In this document: positions 37,401 through 45,450 of the stretch, one piece after another | Layout of the letters: each line of letters starts with the position of its first letter | Position numbering within the stretch: the first letter of the stretch is position 1 | DNA from: Acidovorax sp. A1169 | GTDB lineage: Bacteria; Pseudomonadota; Gammaproteobacteria; Burkholderiales; Burkholderiaceae_C | NCBI RefSeq assembly: GCF_030704685.1 | Contig: NZ_JAUZDX010000003.1 | Location: forward strand, 62,001 to 126,000 | Direction: 5' to 3' | DNA length: 64,000 nucleotides | Made by a program: the position numbers and the translations under genes | Notes under the pieces: model-generated | Databases searched by the model: none | What the model saw: only the letters and a program-made list of their open reading frames with translations | Told to the model about the DNA's origin: nothing

Positions 37401-38378
37401 CTGGACACCGATCGGGTGGTTGTCACCGCCAGCATCGGCTACACCGTGTTCCCGCTCGATGAAGCCGATGCCGACACCCTGCTGCGCCATGCCGACCAGG
37501 CCATGTATGCGGCCAAGCAGGCCGGGCGCAACCGCTTCCACCAGTTCGATGCCGCGCAGGAGCGGGCCCTGGTGGCGCAGCGCGAGCAGGGCAAGCACCT
37601 GCAGGATGCCATTGCGGGCGCGCAGTTCATCCTGCACCTGCAGCCCAAGGTGGACATGCGCAGCGGCGCCATCGTGGGCGCCGAGGCCCTGTCCCGCTGG
37701 CAGCACCCCGAACGCGGCCTGCTGCCGCCCGGTGCCTTTCTGCCGTTGCTGGAAGGCACGGAACTGGAGATCGAGTTCGGCCAATGGGTGGTCGAGGCCG
37801 CCCTGAACCTGCTCAGGCGGCTGAACGGCCACGGCCTCGCCCTGCCCGTGAGCATCAACATCTCGGCCCTGCACCTGCAGCATGCCGGCTTTGCCGACTG
37901 GATGGCCCACATGCTGGCGCAGCGCCCGGACATCGACCCGCGCCAGGTGGAGATCGAGATCACCGAGAGTGCCGCGCTCTACGACATCAGCGCCGTGGCC
38001 GCGACGCTGACGCAACTGCGCGAGCTGGGCGTCACCGTGTCGCTCGACGACTTCGGCACCGGCTATTCATCGCTGACCTACCTGCGCCGCCTGCCCATGG
38101 ACACGCTCAAGATCGACCAGAGCTTCGTGCACGGCATGATGGGCGACCCGGGCGACCTGGCCATCGTGCAGGGCGTGATCGGCCTGGCCCGCTCCTTCGG
38201 CTACCGCGTGATCGCCGAGGGGGTGGAAACCATCGAGCAGGGCCAGATGCTGCAGCAGCTGGGCTGCGCCCAGGCCCAGGGCTACTGCATTGCCCGGCCC
38301 ATGGCCGTGGAGCAATTCGTGGATTGGGCGGCCCAGTGGCAGACACCGGCGGGGTGGCAGCGATCGCGGCCCCACTGA
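34452..38378 (+). CDS. multi-PAS sensor with GGDEF and EAL domains (c-di-GMP turnover)
   Basis: This protein of about 1308 residues has an N-terminal membrane region (about residues 30-220, seven or so helices), then about five PAS/PAC units. These include MALESLNGGRWEWDVETRQF, YTSFYQTLPDAAGISRISDGRYVDVNPAF, and ERFSRIFQLMPFPMGLSRRSDGQYLDVNPAW. Next is a GGDEF domain with intact GGDEF and an inhibitory RxxD site (RPGD) five residues before it. Last is an EAL domain with EALSRW and DDFGTGYSS. Both catalytic domains look active, so it may make or degrade c-di-GMP depending on the signal. The start is uncertain: TTG at 34425, ATG at 34452 or ATG at 34530. Confidence 0.88.
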   Translation: MPRDRRASLTPPARRRAQACVHTNQAMGTMAHSTLLAGSLLLLLAVLALALLPPMEVLAPSRRTEWLAGVAGGLVSAAMLGMLNFQAPGPGMVVYPTATAFVALCFGARATALTAGLALLAGTWIQGSASLVGAWVLAVAWATGALWRQLALRSGRSSWRELLGLALTLPVVSGLVLALAGIPSPGPATVDWWTNLPWNNGVGIVVLGACRLLLISKAQSLVATTSVLHTLGQREQQLRMALESLNGGRWEWDVETRQFRCEGSFYDLFGITAADRAAPDLWQRWYELRHPVDRERNAARLARAMDGLEESYEAEFRVRDTAGRWRWLMSRGMVALRDAQGQPLRMIGMDVDISAHREAQQALRDSEAKYTSFYQTLPDAAGISRISDGRYVDVNPAFCELLGLPHSEVLGRTSTQLGIWATDEERKRLLDAFQRHGQVDRLPLVAQRGGVRIPGLMSARSVLVDGEDCFVFVFHDMTEAQRTSDELRALNGLLQQAGRLARLGAWEDVRGQGLVYWSDVCFDIHGMPPGSPLPGDYIDRMVAPAHRETLRNHFRSSILERAEWSMELEVHHTDGRLVWVRARGEPVIENGRVTRVRGVMQDIDEAKRATERLRQSEERFSRIFQLMPFPMGLSRRSDGQYLDVNPAWETLLGIPREEAVGRTAVELGIFTQEERQRLIQAFERAGPQASHEVTLNGRPGTRLTVLQSMRPIDFDGEPCWLFSVHDITDRKRQEEQIREREELLSLTISAASLGLWDWNMERGTISGDSRWAAMQGRMPGAVTPTSVRWSSVVAADDIDRITAEVARHAARPATPFDATWKVPAPHEGTRWVRNLGKIVSFGADGQPLRMLGVALDVTPQREQEVLLQKLAHFDALTGLPNRVLLARRLQECLDQAREHGTQLGVGYLDLDGFKPVNDRLGHGAGDRLLVMVAGRLSRALRPGDSVARLGGDEFVMLLPDLADTAECERMLGRVMENISAPYALDTDRVVVTASIGYTVFPLDEADADTLLRHADQAMYAAKQAGRNRFHQFDAAQERALVAQREQGKHLQDAIAGAQFILHLQPKVDMRSGAIVGAEALSRWQHPERGLLPPGAFLPLLEGTELEIEFGQWVVEAALNLLRRLNGHGLALPVSINISALHLQHAGFADWMAHMLAQRPDIDPRQVEIEITESAALYDISAVAATLTQLRELGVTVSLDDFGTGYSSLTYLRRLPMDTLKIDQSFVHGMMGDPGDLAIVQGVIGLARSFGYRVIAEGVETIEQGQMLQQLGCAQAQGYCIARPMAVEQFVDWAAQWQTPAGWQRSRPH

Positions 38379-38442
38379 AGCGTCGCCTGCGGGCATGCCG
38401 ACCGGTGGCACACTGCGGCCCTTCGCCCACGCCGTACATGCC

Positions 38443-38946
38443 ATGCCCCTGGAAACCACCTTGCATTACTCCCCCGACCTGGTCCGCCATGCGGTCCTCT
38501 GTTTCTGGCGTCGGTCCGTGGGCCTGCGCACGCTGCTGGTCATCGGCGCAATGGCGGCCTGGCTGGGAACACTGGTGGTACGGGGCGACCGGTCCTGGCA
38601 AATGGGGGCCCTGGGTGCGTCGGTGGCCATCTGCGCGCTGGTGGCCGCCATGGTCTATGTGGCGCACTACCGCAATGCCATGACCAGGCTCAGGGACATG
38701 GGAGCAACGCCACACGCCACACTGCGGGCGGACGGGGACAGCCTCACGCTGCAGGCAGGGGCCAGCATGGCCACCCTCCCCTGGTCCAGCATCCAGGAGA
38801 TCTGGCAGTTCGAGCGCGTATGGCTGCTGCTTTTTTCGCGGGCCCAGTTCAGCACGCTGCCGGTGGCCGACCTGCCTGCAGACCTGCGTGATCTCATCGA
38901 AACCAGCGTGCGCGGCGCGGGCGGCAAGATCAAGCCCGCCCGCTGA
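38443..38946 (+). CDS. YcxB-like membrane protein
   Basis: This 167-residue protein has two adjacent membrane helices (LRTLLVIGAMAAWLGTLVV and MGALGASVAICALVAAMVYVAHY). A small C-terminal domain follows (LRADGDSLTLQAGASMATLPWSSIQEIWQFERVWLLLFSRAQFSTLPVADLPADLRDLI). This layout matches the YcxB-like family, whose function is unknown. The start at 38443-38445 (MPLETTLHYSPD) is chosen because upstream codons overlap the EAL gene and look non-coding. It is 64 bases after the c-di-GMP gene, in the same direction. Confidence 0.75.
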   Translation: MPLETTLHYSPDLVRHAVLCFWRRSVGLRTLLVIGAMAAWLGTLVVRGDRSWQMGALGASVAICALVAAMVYVAHYRNAMTRLRDMGATPHATLRADGDSLTLQAGASMATLPWSSIQEIWQFERVWLLLFSRAQFSTLPVADLPADLRDLIETSVRGAGGKIKPAR

Positions 38947-38949
38947 GCT

Positions 38950-40851
38950 TCAACCTGCCTGCCCCACCAGTTCCCGCACCTGCTGCAGCGCAGCCGGGTC
39001 TTCCATGGTGGTCAGGTCGCCCGGGTCGCGCCGCTCGGCCACGGCCTGCAGGGCACGGCGCAGCAGCTTGCCGCTGCGCGTCTTGGGCAGCACGGTCACG
39101 AAGTGCACGCGAGAAGGCCGGGCCACGGCACCGAGTTGCTGGTCCACGCGCTGCATGACTTCGCCCTCGAGCTTCAGGCGCGCAGCCGGGTCGTCGAGCC
39201 CGCTGGCGTCGCGCGCCACGGCGAAGGCCATGGCCACCTGGCCCTTGAGCGCATCGGCCACGCCCACCACCGCCACTTCGGCGATGTTGGGGTGCGAGGC
39301 AATGCTCTCCTCGATCTCGCGCGTGCCCAGGCGATGGCCAGCCACGTTGATCACGTCGTCCGTGCGGCCCAGGATGAAGTGGTAGCCGTCGGCATCGCGG
39401 ATGCCCCAGTCGAAGGTGCTGTAGATCAGCTTGCCGGGGATGCTCTTCCAGTAGGTATTGACGAAGCGCTCGTCGTCGCGCCACACGGTCTGCATGCAGC
39501 CGGGCGGCAGCGGTCCCTCGATGGCCACCACGCCCTTCTGGTTGGCGCCGGTGAGTTCCTCGCCGGTCGCTTCATCGAGGATCTTGACGGCATAGCCGTA
39601 CATGGCCTTGCCGGGGCTGCCGAAGCGCGTGGTCTGCTGCTCGATGCCATTGGCCAGCGTGAGGATGGGCCAGCCGGTCTCGGTCTGCCAGTAGTTGTCG
39701 ATGATGGGCACGCGCAGCGCATCGCTGATCCACTGCGCCGTGGGCTCGTCCAGCGGCTCGCCGGCCAGCCACAGGGCCTTGAGGCTCGATACATCGTACT
39801 TGCGCAGCCAGCTCGCGTCCTGCTTCTTGAGCACGCGCACGGCCGTGGGGGCCGAGAACATGTGGGTGACCCGGTAACTCTCGACGATGCTCCACCACAC
39901 CCCGGCATCGGGCCTCGTGGGCAGGCCCTCGTACATGATGGTGGCCATGCCCGCGATCAGCGGCCCGTAGACGATGTAGCTGTGGCCCACCACCCAGCCG
40001 ATGTCGCTGGTGGCGAAATAGGTGTCGCCAGGCTTGGCGTCGAAGATATGCCGCATGCTGGCCGCCAGCGCCACTGCATAGCCGCCCGTGTCACGCTGCA
40101 CGCCCTTGGGCTTGCCGGTGGTGCCGCTGGTGTACAGGGTGTAGCTGGGGTGGGCGGATTCGACCCATTCGCAGGGCACGACGGCGTTCAGGTGCTTCGC
40201 GCGCAGGGCCGCCCAGTCGTGGTCGCGGCCGGGGTGCAACGTCATCGGCGCCATGCCCCGGTTGACCATGAGCACGGCGGCCGGCTTGTGGCGCGACTGG
40301 ACGATGGCCTCGTCGAGCAGCGGCTTGTAGGGCACGACCTTGCCGCCGCGCGAACCGGCGTCGGCGCTGACCACCGCCACGGGCTCGGCATCCTCGATAC
40401 GCGAGGCCAGCGAGCCCGAGGCGAAGCCGCCGAACACCACCGAATGCAGCGCTCCGATGCGCGCACAGGCCAGCATGGCAAACGCCGCCTCGGCGATCAT
40501 GGGCATGTAGATCAGCACCCGGTCGCCCTTCTTCACGCCCAGTGCCCGCAGCACGGCCGCCATGCGCTGCACCTCGGCATGCAGCTCGGCAAAGCTGTAG
40601 CTGCGCTCGCTGTCGGTCTCGGTGGAGATGGCCACCAGCGCGGGCTGGTCGGCCCGCGCGGCCAGGTGCCGGTCCACCGCGTTGTGGCACAGGTTGGTGG
40701 TGCCGCCCACATACCAGCGCGCAAACGGCGGGTTGCTGTAGTCGCAGATCTGCTGCGGGGGCGTCTGCCAGTCGATGAGTTTCGCCTGCTCGGCCCAGAA
40801 GGCATCAGGCTGCTCGATGGATTGGCGGTAGAAATCTGCGTAGTGCGTCAT
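38950..40851 (-). CDS. prpE: propionate--CoA ligase
   Basis: This 633-residue acyl-CoA synthetase of the acetate/propionate type has P-loop YTSGTTGKPKGV. DNYWQTETGWPI and the C-terminal catalytic Lys in SGKLLRRALQAVAERRDPGD are present, and the N-terminus YRQSIEQPDAFWAEQAKLIDWQTPP is typical of PrpE. It activates propionate to propionyl-CoA through an acyl-adenylate. No prpBCD genes are in the window. The ATG at 40849-40851 begins MTHYADFYRQ; the longer reading upstream is not homologous. Propionate could come from the catabolic operon, but that is speculation. Confidence 0.92.
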   Translation of the reverse strand: MTHYADFYRQSIEQPDAFWAEQAKLIDWQTPPQQICDYSNPPFARWYVGGTTNLCHNAVDRHLAARADQPALVAISTETDSERSYSFAELHAEVQRMAAVLRALGVKKGDRVLIYMPMIAEAAFAMLACARIGALHSVVFGGFASGSLASRIEDAEPVAVVSADAGSRGGKVVPYKPLLDEAIVQSRHKPAAVLMVNRGMAPMTLHPGRDHDWAALRAKHLNAVVPCEWVESAHPSYTLYTSGTTGKPKGVQRDTGGYAVALAASMRHIFDAKPGDTYFATSDIGWVVGHSYIVYGPLIAGMATIMYEGLPTRPDAGVWWSIVESYRVTHMFSAPTAVRVLKKQDASWLRKYDVSSLKALWLAGEPLDEPTAQWISDALRVPIIDNYWQTETGWPILTLANGIEQQTTRFGSPGKAMYGYAVKILDEATGEELTGANQKGVVAIEGPLPPGCMQTVWRDDERFVNTYWKSIPGKLIYSTFDWGIRDADGYHFILGRTDDVINVAGHRLGTREIEESIASHPNIAEVAVVGVADALKGQVAMAFAVARDASGLDDPAARLKLEGEVMQRVDQQLGAVARPSRVHFVTVLPKTRSGKLLRRALQAVAERRDPGDLTTMEDPAALQQVRELVGQAG

Positions 40852-40958
40852 GGTGTGTCTCCAGCATCTCGTCTGCGCACCCTGCACGGAGCGCATTTCT
40901 GAATTCATAATTATTCATGATGGGCTTGCTGGAAGCTGACGCACAGACACGCCAATCT

Positions 40959-41363
40959 TCAGGGCGTCTGCCCTTCCAAGCGCTCGCGCACCCGCTTGCT
41001 CGGGTCCTGGAGCAGCAGGCGCAAGATGTCGGACCGCTGAGGCTCCGCAAGATCCTCCACCTGGCAAGCCACGCGAAAGCGTACCGTCGCGCTGCGATGC
41101 GCGGCAAGCTCGGTCCACAATGCCCGGGTGGCGGGATAGTCGGTGCCCAGCTTGCGCAACCAGCCGCCGGCAGACTCCCAGGTCCCCGAATGGCCCTCGA
41201 CCAAGGCGGTGCGCAAGCAACCCAGCACCACCACCTCGGAACCATGCCCTTCCAGCAGGTCATGGACCGCGTCGATCACCGCTACCAGCAGGGCTGCTTT
41301 TTCAGGGGACCCGACGAAACGCACCGCGTGCTGTACCTCATGGGCGCGGCCAAAGGTGAACAT
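40959..41363 (-). CDS. small hypothetical protein, possibly HEAT-like
   Basis: I do not recognise this 134-residue soluble protein. It is mostly helical by composition, with VEDLAEPQRSDILRLLLQDPSKRVRERLEG at the end resembling a single HEAT-type repeat. There is no signal peptide or membrane helix. It begins 19 bases after the isochorismatase-family gene with a GGCAGG site before the ATG, so it is probably translated from that transcript, and it precedes prpE by 107 bases. Third-position GC is high, as in its neighbours, so it is probably a real gene. Confidence 0.6.
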   Translation of the reverse strand: MFTFGRAHEVQHAVRFVGSPEKAALLVAVIDAVHDLLEGHGSEVVVLGCLRTALVEGHSGTWESAGGWLRKLGTDYPATRALWTELAAHRSATVRFRVACQVEDLAEPQRSDILRLLLQDPSKRVRERLEGQTP

Positions 41364-41382
41364 GTGCCTGCCAGCGCCTCGC

Positions 41383-41988
41383 TTACTTGATCAGCGCCAG
41401 CACGTCCTTGAAATCAGGGTGCTCGCAGGTGCCGAGCCACTCGAAGGCCACCATCTCGGTCGTCACCAGCTCGGCGCCCGCGCCGGCCAGGCGGTCGAAG
41501 GCGGCGTCGCGGTTGCGGTCGGTGCGCGAGCCGCAGGCGTCGGTCACCACCCAGACCTCGAACTCGTCGTCGATCAGGTCCAGCGCCGTCTGCAGCAGGC
41601 ACACATGGGCCTCGCAGCCCGCTATCACGATGGTGCCGCGCTCGGGCGCCTGCTGGGCAGGCTTTTGCAGGTGCTTGGGCAGGCTGCGTGCATTGCCGCC
41701 CTGCTGGGCCTTGGCGGGGGGGCGCAGCCACTCGCCCAGGCCTTCTTCGGCGGCGCTGAAGTGCATCTTGGCCAGGGTCTTGGCGCACAGCGCGCGCAGC
41801 GCCGGGTCATTGGGCCCCAGGCGCGAGGGATTTTGCTCGGTGCCCCAGACCGGCACCTCCAGCAGCTGCGCGATCTGCGCCAGGCGGCGGGCATTGGCCA
41901 GCACGGCGGCGCCTTCGGCAATGGCGGGCATCAGGCGTTCCTGGTAATCCACCAGGACGAGTTGGGATTCGGAGGCGTCGAGCAGCAT
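41383..41988 (-). CDS. isochorismatase-family cysteine hydrolase (YcaC-like)
   Basis: This 201-residue protein has catalytic Asp in LVLVDYQERLMP, Lys in KMHFSAAEE, and the nucleophile Cys in GCEAHVCLLQTALDL, so it has the full amidase-type triad. VTDACGSRTDRNRDAAFDRLAGAGAELVTTEMVAFEWL matches the YcaC/ISOC branch, whose natural substrate is uncertain. It differs from the Cys-less paralogue at 3457. It lies between the PQQ-type dehydrogenase and a small unknown gene, on the same strand. Confidence 0.87.
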   Translation of the reverse strand: MLLDASESQLVLVDYQERLMPAIAEGAAVLANARRLAQIAQLLEVPVWGTEQNPSRLGPNDPALRALCAKTLAKMHFSAAEEGLGEWLRPPAKAQQGGNARSLPKHLQKPAQQAPERGTIVIAGCEAHVCLLQTALDLIDDEFEVWVVTDACGSRTDRNRDAAFDRLAGAGAELVTTEMVAFEWLGTCEHPDFKDVLALIK

Positions 41989-42052
41989 GGCGTGTACCAG
42001 GAATTCAATGGGAATGCCCCATTGTCGCAGCCCCAGACCCCTCGGCGGACCT

Positions 42053-43219
42053 TCAAGGAGCCGGTGCCAGCCGCAGCAGGCGCCCCTGCGGGCTGTCGGT
42101 CAGCAGGTAGAGCCAGCCATCGGGGCCCTGGCGCACATCGCGAATGCGCTCGTTGTTGCCCTGCAGCAGCTTCTCCTCGCGTTGCACCTTGCCGCCCGAC
42201 ACTTCGAGCCGGTGCAGCGTGCCGAACTTGAGCGAGCCCACGAACAGGCTGCCGCGCCAGGCGGCGCCATAGCGGTCGCTGGTCAGGAAGGCCATGCCCG
42301 AGGGCGCGATGGAAAGCACCCAGTAGTGCATCGGCTGCTCCATGCCCGCCTTGGCCGTGCCTTCGCCCACCTTACCACCGCCGTAGTTCTCGCCATAGGT
42401 GATCAGCGGCCATCCATAGTTGCGACCGGGCTGGGGCAGGTTGATCTCGTCACCCCCCTGGGGGCCATGCTCGTGCATCCACAGCTTGCCGTCCGGCGCC
42501 AAGCTCGCCCCCTGGGCATTGCGGTGGCCGTAGCTCCAGATCTCGGGCAAGGCGCTGGCGCGCTCGCGAAACGGGTTGTCTGCCGGGGCAGCGCCATCGG
42601 CCGTGATGCGCACGATCTTGCCGTGGTGGTTGTCGAGCTTTTGCGCATCGTCCTTGCGGTGGTAGCGCTCGCCCAGGGCCAAAAACAGGTTGCCGTCCCC
42701 CGCCTGCACGATGCGGCAGCCAAAGTGCAGGTTGCTTGCCACCTTGGGCTTCTGGCTGAAGATGACCTTCACGTCCTGCAGCGAGCGGTTGTCCGGGGCC
42801 AGCGTGGCACGTGCCAGCGCCGTGCTGTTGTCCGAGGTGCCTGCGGCGCCGGGCTCCGAATAGCAGAAGAAAATGCGGCGGTTTTTCGCAAAGTCGGTGT
42901 CTGTCACCACGTCGAGCAGGCCGCCCTGCCCTCCCGCGGCAATGCTCGGCAGGCCCGCCAGCGCCGGGCCGAGCTGGCCATTGGCCTCCACCACCCGCAT
43001 GCGGCCAGGCCGTTCGGTGACCAGAAACCGGCCTTCAGGCAGAAACGCCACGGCCCACGGGTTCACCAGGCCGGTGGCGACTGACGCCAAGGTGACAGCC
43101 TTGGCGGGCGCGGACGTCGCCTGGGCATGGGCGCTCCCCACGCCTGCGGATGCTACGGAAAAAAGAGCAAGAAACCCCACGGCGCGCGCAGGAATGCGGC
43201 ATTTCGATGTCAGATACAT
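42053..43219 (-). CDS. PQQ-dependent soluble aldose sugar dehydrogenase (Asd/YliI-like)
   Basis: This 388-residue protein has a signal peptide (RAVGFLALFSVASAGVGSAHAQ) and a six-bladed propeller of the GdhB/YliI type. Blocks include GLVNPWAVAFLPEGRFLVTERPGRM, NLHFGCRIVQAGDGNLFLALGERY, EIWSYGHRNAQGASLAPDGKLWMHEHGPQGGDEIN and the closing RDVRQGPDGWLYLLTDSPQGRLLRL. Such periplasmic enzymes oxidise aldose sugars with PQQ. No pqq synthesis genes are in the window, so cofactor supply is not shown. The start at 43217-43219 (MYLTSKCRIP) gives the best signal peptide. Confidence 0.88.
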   Translation of the reverse strand: MYLTSKCRIPARAVGFLALFSVASAGVGSAHAQATSAPAKAVTLASVATGLVNPWAVAFLPEGRFLVTERPGRMRVVEANGQLGPALAGLPSIAAGGQGGLLDVVTDTDFAKNRRIFFCYSEPGAAGTSDNSTALARATLAPDNRSLQDVKVIFSQKPKVASNLHFGCRIVQAGDGNLFLALGERYHRKDDAQKLDNHHGKIVRITADGAAPADNPFRERASALPEIWSYGHRNAQGASLAPDGKLWMHEHGPQGGDEINLPQPGRNYGWPLITYGENYGGGKVGEGTAKAGMEQPMHYWVLSIAPSGMAFLTSDRYGAAWRGSLFVGSLKFGTLHRLEVSGGKVQREEKLLQGNNERIRDVRQGPDGWLYLLTDSPQGRLLRLAPAP

Positions 43220-43354
43220 GTCAACCTTGGTGGACCTGGGTTCCATTCAACCCATGGGTATAAGGGAATGGAGAGGGCAAGTCCAGCCCCCACATGCAGG
43301 CATACGTGACTTCCCTCACAAAACGGGCAATTTAGCGTGGTACCCTTCGCCTCC

Positions 43355-43939
43355 ATGTCCAAATGGTTTTGCACCCTCCTCATGGCTTGCGCTGTCAGCG
43401 CACAGGCTGCACCATCCACCGGTCAAGCAGATGACATGGAGCGAATACTGATGGACAAGGGCCTCCTGTCCCAGCTCAAGGACATGCAGCACACCGTGGC
43501 CGACAAGGCCCACACGGTGGCGGACAAGGCGTCCGATCTGGTGGGCAATGCCATGGGCTTCCTCGGCGTCCGCTACAAGCGTGGCGGCAACAGTGCCGAA
43601 ACCGGCTTCGACTGCAGCGGTTTCGTCCGCGCCATGTACGAACAGACGGTGGGTCTTTTGCTCCCCCGCCGCGCAGACCAGCAGGCCGCCACCACCACGG
43701 TGATCGACAAGAAGGAACTGCAGCCCGGCGATCTGGTGTTCTTCAACACCATGCGCCGTGCGTTCAGCCATGTGGGTATCTACGTGGGTGATGGCAAATT
43801 CATTCACTCTCCTCGCAGTGGATCGGAGATCCGGGTAGAAGACATGCGTATTTCGTACTGGCAGCGCCGATTTGATGGCGCGCGGCGTGTGAGCCCTGGG
43901 GCCATGGCGGTCGAGACCAACACACCTGCCGCAAAGTAA
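43355..43939 (+). CDS. NlpC/P60-family cell-wall peptidase
   Basis: This 194-residue exported protein has a signal peptide (MSKWFCTLLMACAVSAQA) and a short helical linker with a doubled HTVADKA. The NlpC/P60 domain carries catalytic Cys87 (GFDCSGFV), His139 (FSHVGIYVG) and His151 (FIHSPRSG). It should cleave peptide cross-bridges of peptidoglycan in the periplasm. The ATG at 43355 is preferred to a GTG 18 bases upstream because the signal peptide begins there. It is followed by a hairpin terminator shared with the convergent gene. Confidence 0.9.
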   Translation: MSKWFCTLLMACAVSAQAAPSTGQADDMERILMDKGLLSQLKDMQHTVADKAHTVADKASDLVGNAMGFLGVRYKRGGNSAETGFDCSGFVRAMYEQTVGLLLPRRADQQAATTTVIDKKELQPGDLVFFNTMRRAFSHVGIYVGDGKFIHSPRSGSEIRVEDMRISYWQRRFDGARRVSPGAMAVETNTPAAK

Positions 43940-43960
43940 ATCGCGTCAGTATCCACGAAC

Positions 43961-43983
43961 AAAGCGCGCTTCGGCGCGCTTTT
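43961..43983. terminator. bidirectional hairpin terminator
   Basis: AAAGCGCGC, loop TTCG, GCGCGCTTT, then another T. With A on one side and T on the other it can end transcription from both directions. It sits between the convergent NlpC/P60 gene (stop 43939) and the small periplasmic protein gene (stop 43992). Confidence 0.85.
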
Positions 43984-43991
43984 GCTTTGGG

Positions 43992-44378
43992 TCATGGCTT
44001 GACCACATAGGTGGATTCCGTGCCGCGAATGGGCCCGCCCGTCACGTTGACCGGCCTTGCATTGGGGTTGCGCAGGAATTCCTTGGCGGCGGCCATGTCC
44101 GCGTGGTGGCGGGCCCGGGCCTGTGCCTCGCACGGGCGCCGCTCGGCAGCGGCGAGGGTGCGGCATTCTTCCAGGGCGACCTTCATCCCGCCACCCGCCT
44201 CCCGGATGGCCGTGTTGTAGCGCTGCTGCGGCGTCATGTCCGCCACGGCACCACGCTGCAGCGATGCCTCATCGCCCTGGGCATGGGCAGTGGATGGGGA
44301 GGCAGAAAACACCCCGACCACAAGCGCGAGGGCAACCACGAAGGACGTGGGAGAAATGGGAAGGGTCAATGGACGCAT
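43992..44378 (-). CDS. hypothetical exported protein
   Basis: This 128-residue protein, starting from the ATG at 44376-44378, has a signal peptide (LTLPISPTSFVVALALVVGVFSASPSTAHA-QG). The mature part is about 80 residues, with TPQQRYNTAIREAGGGMKVALEECRTLAAAERRPCEAQARARHHADMAAAKEFLRNPNARP, including two Cys that could form a disulfide. Similar small periplasmic proteins of unknown role are common in related bacteria, but I cannot name a family. A longer N-terminus (44426) is possible but adds a charged stretch before the signal peptide. Confidence 0.65.
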   Translation of the reverse strand: MRPLTLPISPTSFVVALALVVGVFSASPSTAHAQGDEASLQRGAVADMTPQQRYNTAIREAGGGMKVALEECRTLAAAERRPCEAQARARHHADMAAAKEFLRNPNARPVNVTGGPIRGTESTYVVKP

Positions 44379-44494
44379 GGCGGGCCTCTTTCTGGCGGTG
44401 CTGGGCATGTCCATGACTTTAGGCACTCCCTGTCCCGGCCGTCATCAGCGGTGCGCGCGCGACCCTGTGCGACAAGTCCTACACTGAGCCCCTG

Positions 44495-44508
44495 CATTGT
44501 GAACAATG
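44495..44508. promoter_or_regulatory. short perfect palindrome CATTGT-GA-ACAATG
   Basis: Two 6-base arms around a 2-base centre lie in the 229-base gap between the divergent exported-protein and GlsB/YeaQ-type genes. It looks like an operator for a dimeric regulator, but I cannot assign the protein. A possible -10 (TAAAGT at about 44565) for the GlsB-type gene lies downstream. Confidence 0.4.
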
Positions 44509-44607
44509 TGGCAACGATGCGGGCCAAGGCATCCCGTCCGACAGACGGTCATGCGTGGTGCAGCTAAAGTCGGGCCATTCTTTCACCTGCATACAAAGCG
44601 ACAAACC

Positions 44608-44859
44608 ATGCTCTCACTGATAGGAACGCTGTTGATTGGACTGGTCGTGGGCTTCATCGCGCGCGCGATCAAACCCGGAAACGACTCCATGGGCTGGATC
44701 ATGACGGCCCTGCTGGGCGTGGCGGGCTCATTCCTGGCCAGCTATGTGGGCGTGGCCATGGGCTGGTACCAGCAAGGTGACGCAGCCGGCTGGATCGCCT
44801 CCGTCGTAGGCGCCATGGTGCTGCTGCTCATCTACAGCCTGATCAAGGGAAAAAGCTGA
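44608..44859 (+). CDS. GlsB/YeaQ/YmgE-family (transglycosylase-associated) membrane protein
   Basis: This 83-residue protein is almost wholly three membrane helices: MLSLIGTLLIGLVVGFIARAIKPG, GWIMTALLGVAGSFLASYVGVAMGW and AGWIASVVGAMVLLLIYSLIKG. These are the GlsB/YeaQ signatures. The family is linked to envelope and general stress but has no known enzyme activity. It is a short single-gene unit before the DUF697-like gene 73 bases downstream. Confidence 0.9.
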   Translation: MLSLIGTLLIGLVVGFIARAIKPGNDSMGWIMTALLGVAGSFLASYVGVAMGWYQQGDAAGWIASVVGAMVLLLIYSLIKGKS

Positions 44860-44932
44860 GCACCGGCACATTGCCATTGCGCTGGGCCGATGCGGCCCCA
44901 GATCGGACCTAGACCTTCTCTGGATGTGACCC

Positions 44933-45430
44933 ATGCCCACTGCCCGACAAATGGCCGCCGACGACCCTGCCCTGGCTGCTGCCGTGCAGCGCAGCCGGCG
45001 CATGCTGCACCGCCGCGCCCTGGTGGCGGCCGCTGCCAGCACCGTGCCCGTGCCGGGGCTGGACTGGGCGGTGGACGCCGCCCTGCTCTCGCGCCTGCTG
45101 CCGCAGATCAGCTCGGAGTTCGGCCTGTCGGCGCAGCAACTCGACCAGCTCGACCCCGAAAAGCGCGAGAAGGTACAAAAGGCCGTGGGCCTGGTCGGCT
45201 CGGTGCTGATCGGCAAGCTCATCACCCGTGAACTGGTGATACGCGCCACGCAGACCGTGGGGCTGCGCCTGACCACCAAGCAATTGGCCAAGTACGTCCC
45301 CCTGGCCGGCCAGGCGGTGTCAGCGGCCATCGGCTATGCCACGCTGCGCTACCTGGGCGAGCAGCACATGCAGGACTGCGTGCGCGTCGCAAGGGAAGCC
45401 CAGCTGCAGCTGCCCGCACCCAAGAAATAG
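44933..45430 (+). CDS. EcsC/DUF697-like protein
   Basis: This 165-residue protein has amphipathic or membrane-associated helices: RALVAAAASTVPVPGLDWAVDAALLSRLLPQI and LAKYVPLAGQAVSAAIGYATLRYLGEQHMQDCVRVAREA. The V-P-x-PG-x-D segment and the closing alanine-rich helix pair resemble EcsC or DUF697 proteins, often found beside GTPases, though none is near. Function is unknown. It is convergent with the tannase-type gene, 20 bases away. Confidence 0.68.
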   Translation: MPTARQMAADDPALAAAVQRSRRMLHRRALVAAAASTVPVPGLDWAVDAALLSRLLPQISSEFGLSAQQLDQLDPEKREKVQKAVGLVGSVLIGKLITRELVIRATQTVGLRLTTKQLAKYVPLAGQAVSAAIGYATLRYLGEQHMQDCVRVAREAQLQLPAPKK

Positions 45431-45450
45431 ACACGGGCAGTCGCCCCGGG

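Noticed and set aside
45431..45450. GGGC-agtc-GCCC as a terminator between the convergent EcsC-like and tannase genes
   Set aside because: Only four base pairs and no T-run on either side.
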